Assembly (NCBI GenBank): GCA_018711545.1
Contig: DVIC01000079.1
Location: 1-9,316, forward strand
Source of the DNA: Fimenecus stercoravium
Lineage (GTDB): Bacteria; Bacillota; Clostridia; Oscillospirales; Acutalibacteraceae
Direction of reading: 5' to 3'
DNA: 9,316 nt
Below the pieces are notes generated by a model. That model did no database searches, had not been told where the DNA came from, and saw only the letters and a program-made list of their open reading frames with translations. Position numbers and translations under genes: made by a program. The number at the start of each line of letters is the position of its first letter. The first letter of the stretch is position 1. Positions 6,539 through 9,316 of this stretch are shown here, one piece after another.

Positions 6539-7672
6539 TTATACGAAACAGGGCGGCACAGCCTCCGCCTGTATGCGAACACCGATCTTCTCGCTGTCAT
6601 AGAATTCTTCCCGCAAGACGCGCACCGCACCCTGCAGGGCAGGATAAACCGCGCCCGCTTGTTCGAGCCTGTCCACATCTCTTTTCCCAAGCGATACGGT
6701 ATAGGGCTGCAGATCGGACAACCGCACCTTATCCGGCGACAAGGAAAACAGCTCTGCGATTTTTCGTACGCCTTCTTTATACGGCACCAGCACGGGAACC
6801 GCAGCGTCGGCTATGGCTTCAAACAGGCGCTCCGCCGTGCCGAATGCTTGGCACAGACTCCATGTTCCGGGCCTTTTATGCCCGCTTTCCACGAACGCCC
6901 GCACACCGCAAGTATTACTCGACAGCAGATCCAAAAGCGTGGTATTTTGCGGTAAGTCACGCCCCGGTGCGGGATACGCCGCCTTGTTCGACTGCGCCGC
7001 GTTCTCGTAATACTGCCGGAAATAGGCGTCCATCATTTGCGGGGAAAGCAGGTCGGTGTTTGGATCGCACGTATCGAGTAAGTCGCGTGTGATCCGCCGC
7101 GCATCGTCGATCTCCGGCAGATGGCGCAGATCCTCATCGGCACACACGACCAGATACACATCGCGCACGCCGCCCTGCCCGTGGCGGTTGCAGCGTCCGG
7201 CAGCCTGTGCGATATTCGGCAGTCCTGCAAGGCTGCGCACCACACAGTCAAAACTCAAGTCCACGCCCGCTTCGATCAGCTGGGTGCTGACGCAGATCAG
7301 CCGTTCTCCGCTACGCAAAGCTTTTGATATTTGTGTAAGCACATCGCGTCGGTGCTGACTGCAGAGATAAGTCGTCAGACAAAACAGCTTCGTATCTGCC
7401 GGTGTCTGCCCCTGCAGCGCATCAAACAGGCTGTTGACGGCTTTTTTCGTATTGAGCACGATCAAAATGCTTCGATTATTCCGTGCCTGCGCACAAATGA
7501 AATCGGCAAGCTGCGGTGCGTGCATACCGCCGGGGATCAACTTTGGGATGAGACGCGTCCGGCAAAACGGAAGGAACAGGTCTTTGCTGTTTTCCACCAG
7601 ATCTACAGGTTCGGAAAAACGCAGCGGGTAGGCAGCGCGCTCCAGCGTCGGCTGTGTGGCGGTGCACAACAC
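6539..7672 (-). CDS. cas3: Cas3 C-terminal part: helicase lobe 2, out of frame
   Basis: This frame gives 377 residues from a GTG at 7672 and starts directly in helicase motif III (LCTATQP). It goes on through motif V (VSTQLIEAGVDLSFD, about 128-142) and motif VI (QAAGRCNRHGQ, about 157-167) to a Cas3 C-terminal domain. No ribosome site precedes the GTG, and a TGA closes the frame about 30 nt upstream, so independent translation is doubtful. It most likely represents the rest of the frameshifted gene. Its TAA at 6539 is 33 nt before the cas5c start. Confidence 0.8.
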   Translation of the reverse strand: MLCTATQPTLERAAYPLRFSEPVDLVENSKDLFLPFCRTRLIPKLIPGGMHAPQLADFICAQARNNRSILIVLNTKKAVNSLFDALQGQTPADTKLFCLTTYLCSQHRRDVLTQISKALRSGERLICVSTQLIEAGVDLSFDCVVRSLAGLPNIAQAAGRCNRHGQGGVRDVYLVVCADEDLRHLPEIDDARRITRDLLDTCDPNTDLLSPQMMDAYFRQYYENAAQSNKAAYPAPGRDLPQNTTLLDLLSSNTCGVRAFVESGHKRPGTWSLCQAFGTAERLFEAIADAAVPVLVPYKEGVRKIAELFSLSPDKVRLSDLQPYTVSLGKRDVDRLEQAGAVYPALQGAVRVLREEFYDSEKIGVRIQAEAVPPCFV

Positions 7673-8966
7673 GGACCGTACAGTGCAATAATTCAGACAG
7701 CGTCATGACGGCCAAATTAAACAGGTAGGTATGCTGCAGCGGCAACACCTGGATCTCATCAAACAGCAGCACACTGTTTGAAAGCGCACACAGCCGGCGC
7801 ACGTTTTGCCGCGGTGCGGCAAACAATGTATTCAGGAACTGCACCATCGTCGTACAGATCACCGGCACCCCCTGCCAGCGCTGCGACTGCGCTAAAAAGC
7901 GTTCGCTTTCCGTGTTCTCTTCGGGTGCGAGAACGTCGGAATGGTGTTCCAGCACCGCATCCACGCTGCCAAGCGCCTGCCGAATACAGGCGGCGTTTTG
8001 TCCGGTGATCGATTTATACGGTGAGAAATAAAACACGTGCTGCGCATTGTGCTTTTTTGCCATCTGCATACAAAAGCGCAGTCCCGCATAGGTTTTTCCG
8101 CCGCCGGTCGGCACACAAAGGCGATAGACCCCCTCGCCGCAGCGCTCAGCGGCACGCATACATCGTTCTGAGATATCCCGGCGCAGACGATCTATGGGGT
8201 AAAGCGCCGGCAATGCCGTCACAAACTGCTCGGTATGTTCTGACAGCTTGTCCCAAGTTCCTTGCCGCTGTATATCGTCCGGCTCTTTTGGCAGCGGACG
8301 GTTTTGCATAAAACAGGCGGTGTCGGTCCAGTCAGCATCCACCAAGGCGCTGAATAAAAAGCGCTGGACAAGACCCATGGCAAAACGGACGCTGTTTGCA
8401 TACCGCTTGTTCGCTTGCCTATCCTCGCCCTGTAACGGAAACGCCGCCGCGACGCGCCCGCACAACGCGCGCAGTTCCTCTGCGGCGCTTTCCAGCAGCG
8501 CATAAACTTCGGCTTTTGTGCAGCAATGCGCAAAAAAATGATTCATGCTTTCCATATACATCGAATCGGCATGCGCGGCAGCCATACGTTCTCTGAAGCA
8601 ATCGATTCCATCCGGCGAGATCATATCGCACCTGCCGCTGTGGTGACAGCCGATCGCCAGCGTGGCAAACTGCGCGGCAAGGTTTTGTGAATCCCCGCCG
8701 CCTGTGCGGTTTTCCCAGAGCCAGAGCATCCCCGCGTAAGCATGCCCCGGCTTTTCGGATGTGTTTTCGCGCAAATGTGTCTGCCATTTTGGATGCGCCT
8801 TGCCCGCATCGTGCAAAAGGCCTGTTAAATACCCTAAGTTACGAAGCCCGATCCTGCCGCTCAGCGCCGCGCAAATCTCGGCGACATGGCGGCTGTGCTC
8901 CTGCAGCGTCTGAACACCGGCTTCGCCGCTCCCCTGGCGCGTGTGTGCGAGCGGAATAGACTCCAT
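7476..8966 (-). CDS. cas3: Cas3 N-terminal part: HD nuclease and helicase lobe 1
   Basis: The open frame gives 496 residues, of which the first 431 are Cas3-like and the last 65 or so are out-of-frame sequence. HD nuclease residues are visible: H24, the H52-D53 pair in GLLHDAGKAH, and H108-H109 in AIGCHHSGRCD. Helicase motif I (Walker A) is PTGGGKT at 286-292. Motif II is DEIQ at 403-406, in place of the usual DEVH/DEAH. A product ending here would keep the nuclease but lose motifs III-VI, so it should not translocate along DNA. Confidence 0.85.
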   Translation of the reverse strand: MESIPLAHTRQGSGEAGVQTLQEHSRHVAEICAALSGRIGLRNLGYLTGLLHDAGKAHPKWQTHLRENTSEKPGHAYAGMLWLWENRTGGGDSQNLAAQFATLAIGCHHSGRCDMISPDGIDCFRERMAAAHADSMYMESMNHFFAHCCTKAEVYALLESAAEELRALCGRVAAAFPLQGEDRQANKRYANSVRFAMGLVQRFLFSALVDADWTDTACFMQNRPLPKEPDDIQRQGTWDKLSEHTEQFVTALPALYPIDRLRRDISERCMRAAERCGEGVYRLCVPTGGGKTYAGLRFCMQMAKKHNAQHVFYFSPYKSITGQNAACIRQALGSVDAVLEHHSDVLAPEENTESERFLAQSQRWQGVPVICTTMVQFLNTLFAAPRQNVRRLCALSNSVLLFDEIQVLPLQHTYLFNLAVMTLSELLHCTVRVVHRHTADAGARCLPAAFFRTCRSGGKQQRPVPSVLPDASHPKVDPRRYARTAACRFHLCAGTE

Positions 8967-8984
8967 GTATACCCTCCTTTTTTA

Positions 8985-9008
8985 TTTAAGAAATTATAGT
9001 GAGGTTAT
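8985..9008 (+). promoter_or_regulatory. Protospacer-like target of the crRNA-like RNA, covering the cas3 -10 box
   Basis: The plus-strand sequence 8988-9008 matches pseudo-spacer positions 1-21 (9148-9168) at 16 of 21 bases without gaps. Mismatches fall at 6, 9, 12, 15 and 18; positions 1-5, 7 and 8 (the seed) all match. Beyond position 21 similarity stops. The three bases in the PAM place (8985-8987) are TTT, one base from the canonical I-C PAM TTC. Cascade bound here would cover the TATAAT at 8993-8998. Confidence 0.78.
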
Positions 9009-9020
9009 AAAACATCACAA
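8986..9020 (-). promoter_or_regulatory. Candidate cas operon promoter P2 (start-proximal)
   Basis: On the minus strand there is a perfect -10 box TATAAT (8993-8998) and a weaker -35 box TTGTGA (9015-9020, 4/6) 16 bp upstream. The predicted start near 8986 would give a 20-nt leader ending in the AAGGAGG ribosome site and the cas3 ATG at 8966. The weak -35 box is compatible with a regulated promoter. The -10 box lies inside the site matched by the pseudo-spacer of the divergent small RNA. Confidence 0.6.
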
Positions 9021-9053
9021 TATAATAATGGGGCAAAAAATAACATTTGTCAA
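9018..9053 (-). promoter_or_regulatory. Candidate cas operon promoter P1 (start-distal)
   Basis: On the minus strand there is a consensus -35 box TTGACA (9048-9053), a 17-bp spacer and CATTAT (9025-9030, 4/6) as the -10 box. Transcription would start near 9018, just upstream of the pseudo-spacer target, so target-bound Cascade would also act as a roadblock. Either P1 or P2 may be the main promoter, and sequence alone cannot decide. Confidence 0.5.
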
Positions 9054-9079
9054 GTGTTTTTCTAACATTTTGAAATATC

Positions 9080-9115
9080 TTGTCACTGTATTAAAAAATG
9101 TGTATAATATATTTG
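9080..9115 (+). promoter_or_regulatory. Divergent promoter of the crRNA-like RNA
   Basis: The plus strand has TTGTCA (9080-9085, 5/6), an optimal 17-bp spacer and a perfect TATAAT (9103-9108). The expected start is about 9114-9116, which coincides with the first base of the degenerate repeat at 9115. It is the strongest promoter by consensus in the window. It lies back to back with P1, 26 bp between the -35 boxes. Confidence 0.8.
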
Positions 9116-9217
9116 TCATCAGGCGCTCCGTTGATGTGGATAGAAAAAAGAATTTTTATTGCGGCTATGCCGAAAGCCCAAAGGGCAGCGGGAATTTCCT
9201 GCTGCCCTTTGCGTTTT
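9115..9217 (+). ncRNA. crRNA-like regulatory RNA (CreR-type): degenerate repeat + pseudo-spacer
   Basis: Bases 9115-9147 form a 33-nt degenerate copy of the array repeat, the same length as the real one, identical at 18/33 without gaps. The first three bases (GTC) and the handle region GTGGATxGAAA (9136-9146, 10/11) are kept. The stem is held in the same register (positions 3-7 with 18-22), and four consecutive pairs have changed at both bases, so structure was selected. Cas5c should cut after 9136 to give the 11-nt handle TGGATAGAAAA. A 32-nt pseudo-spacer (9148-9179) follows, within 1 nt of array spacer length, then a terminator-like hairpin. The pseudo-spacer partly matches the cas3 promoter. 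CrRNA-like RNAs that guide Cascade to repress cas promoters are known from other CRISPR subtypes. No open reading frame is credible here. Confidence 0.85.
9180..9217 (+). terminator. Terminator-like hairpin ending the crRNA-like RNA
   Basis: AAAGGGCAGC (9180-9189) pairs perfectly with GCTGCCCTTT (9201-9210), and the pairing continues inward through a G·U and GGAA/TTCC to a tiny loop. GCGTTTTC follows, a short and interrupted U-tract. The strand and position fit an intrinsic terminator about 100 nt after the divergent promoter. It may also protect the 3' end in place of a second repeat. Confidence 0.7.
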
Positions 9218-9316
9218 CAATATATCCCTGCCGCAGTACTTTCCCCACATAGCCACAGCATAGCACATACTAAGTCCCATAATACGGACTTTACCGCATT
9301 GCCCGGGAAAAAGACT
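9218..9316. other. Right-edge intergenic region
   Basis: No credible gene, RNA or promoter is seen. The only structure is a small inverted repeat, AAGTCC (9272-9277) and GGACTT (9286-9291) with an 8-nt loop, which could be a weak terminator for a gene beyond the window. Confidence 0.4.

Larger units (their letters stand above)
6539..8966 (-). pseudogene. cas3: cas3 helicase-nuclease, broken by a single-base frameshift
   Basis: Together the two open pieces would encode an 808-residue Cas3, an ordinary I-C length: HD nuclease at the N-terminus, then a superfamily 2 helicase. Cas3 is recruited by target-bound Cascade and unwinds and degrades the target DNA. The first frame is genuine to about codon 431 (LLHCTV). 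Family sequence resumes one base out of frame at 7672 as VLCTATQP. Reading GTCGTG instead of GTCCGTG at the junction (one extra C at 7673 or 7674) restores T-V-V-L-C-T-A-T-Q-P. Everything else in the gene looks intact, so the lesion is recent or is an assembly error. The ribosome site AAGGAGG lies about 7 nt before the ATG at 8966. This is the first gene of the operon. Confidence 0.88.

Noticed and set aside
5858..6955. 365-aa plus-strand open frame antisense to cas5c and cas3
   Set aside because: High-GC antisense shadow of well-supported genes; composition is His/Arg/Pro rich and no ribosome site is seen.
8978..8987. 8-nt match TTTTTATT between the pseudo-spacer and the cas3 ribosome-site region
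   Set aside because: Low-complexity match outside the seed with mismatching positions 1-5 and no PAM; the match at 8988-9008 is far better.
8985..9115. Possible CreT-like toxin gene beside the crRNA-like RNA (CreTA module)
   Set aside because: No small open frame with a ribosome site is found between the RNA and cas3, and the guide matches the cas3 promoter itself.
8941..9252. 103-aa plus-strand open frame over the cas3 start and control region
   Set aside because: It begins inside cas3 antisense, crosses promoters, the pseudo-repeat and the terminator hairpin, and lacks a ribosome site.

Overview
The window holds a complete type I-C CRISPR-Cas locus on the minus strand: cas3-cas5c-cas8c(+internal cas11c)-cas7c-cas4-cas1-cas2, followed by the leader and a CRISPR array that runs off the left edge. 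Strong AGGAGG-type ribosome sites, TTG/GTG starts next to perfect Shine-Dalgarno sequences, TATAAT promoters and AT-rich intergenic DNA around moderately GC-rich genes suggest a low-to-mid GC Firmicute, probably a Clostridia-class gut-type anaerobe. The host assignment is an inference.

Layout from right to left, in the direction of transcription. 9218-9316 has no recognisable gene. 8967-9217 is the control region: two candidate cas promoters on the minus strand and a divergent plus-strand promoter driving a transcription unit of about 100 nt. 8966-6539 is cas3, split by a one-base frameshift near 7673. 6505-950 is cas5c, cas8c, cas7c, cas4, cas1 and cas2, packed with gaps of 33 nt or less or with overlaps. 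949-761 is the leader, with two inverted repeats, a strong array promoter and three copies of a TTTTGCC motif. 760-1 is the array, with 12 repeats (one cut by the window edge) and 11 spacers, newest at the right.

The most interesting element is the small divergent unit at 9115-9217. It begins with a degenerate 33-nt copy of the array repeat. The stem is kept in the same register by compensatory base-pair changes, and the 11-nt 5' handle is nearly intact. A 32-nt pseudo-spacer and a terminator-like hairpin follow. The first 21 positions of the pseudo-spacer match 8988-9008 at 16 positions, with mismatches only at 6, 9, 12, 15 and 18. That site covers a perfect TATAAT -10 box directly upstream of cas3. 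This is the architecture expected of a crRNA-like RNA (CreR type) that directs the system's own Cascade to repress its cas operon.

How the parts fit together: Cas5c processes pre-crRNA. Cas5c, Cas7c, Cas8c and the internally translated Cas11c form Cascade. Cas3 would degrade targets but is broken in this sequence. Cas4-Cas1-Cas2 add spacers. The crRNA-like RNA would act as a rheostat, shutting down cas transcription when Cascade is not occupied by array crRNAs. That loop needs Cascade but not Cas3.
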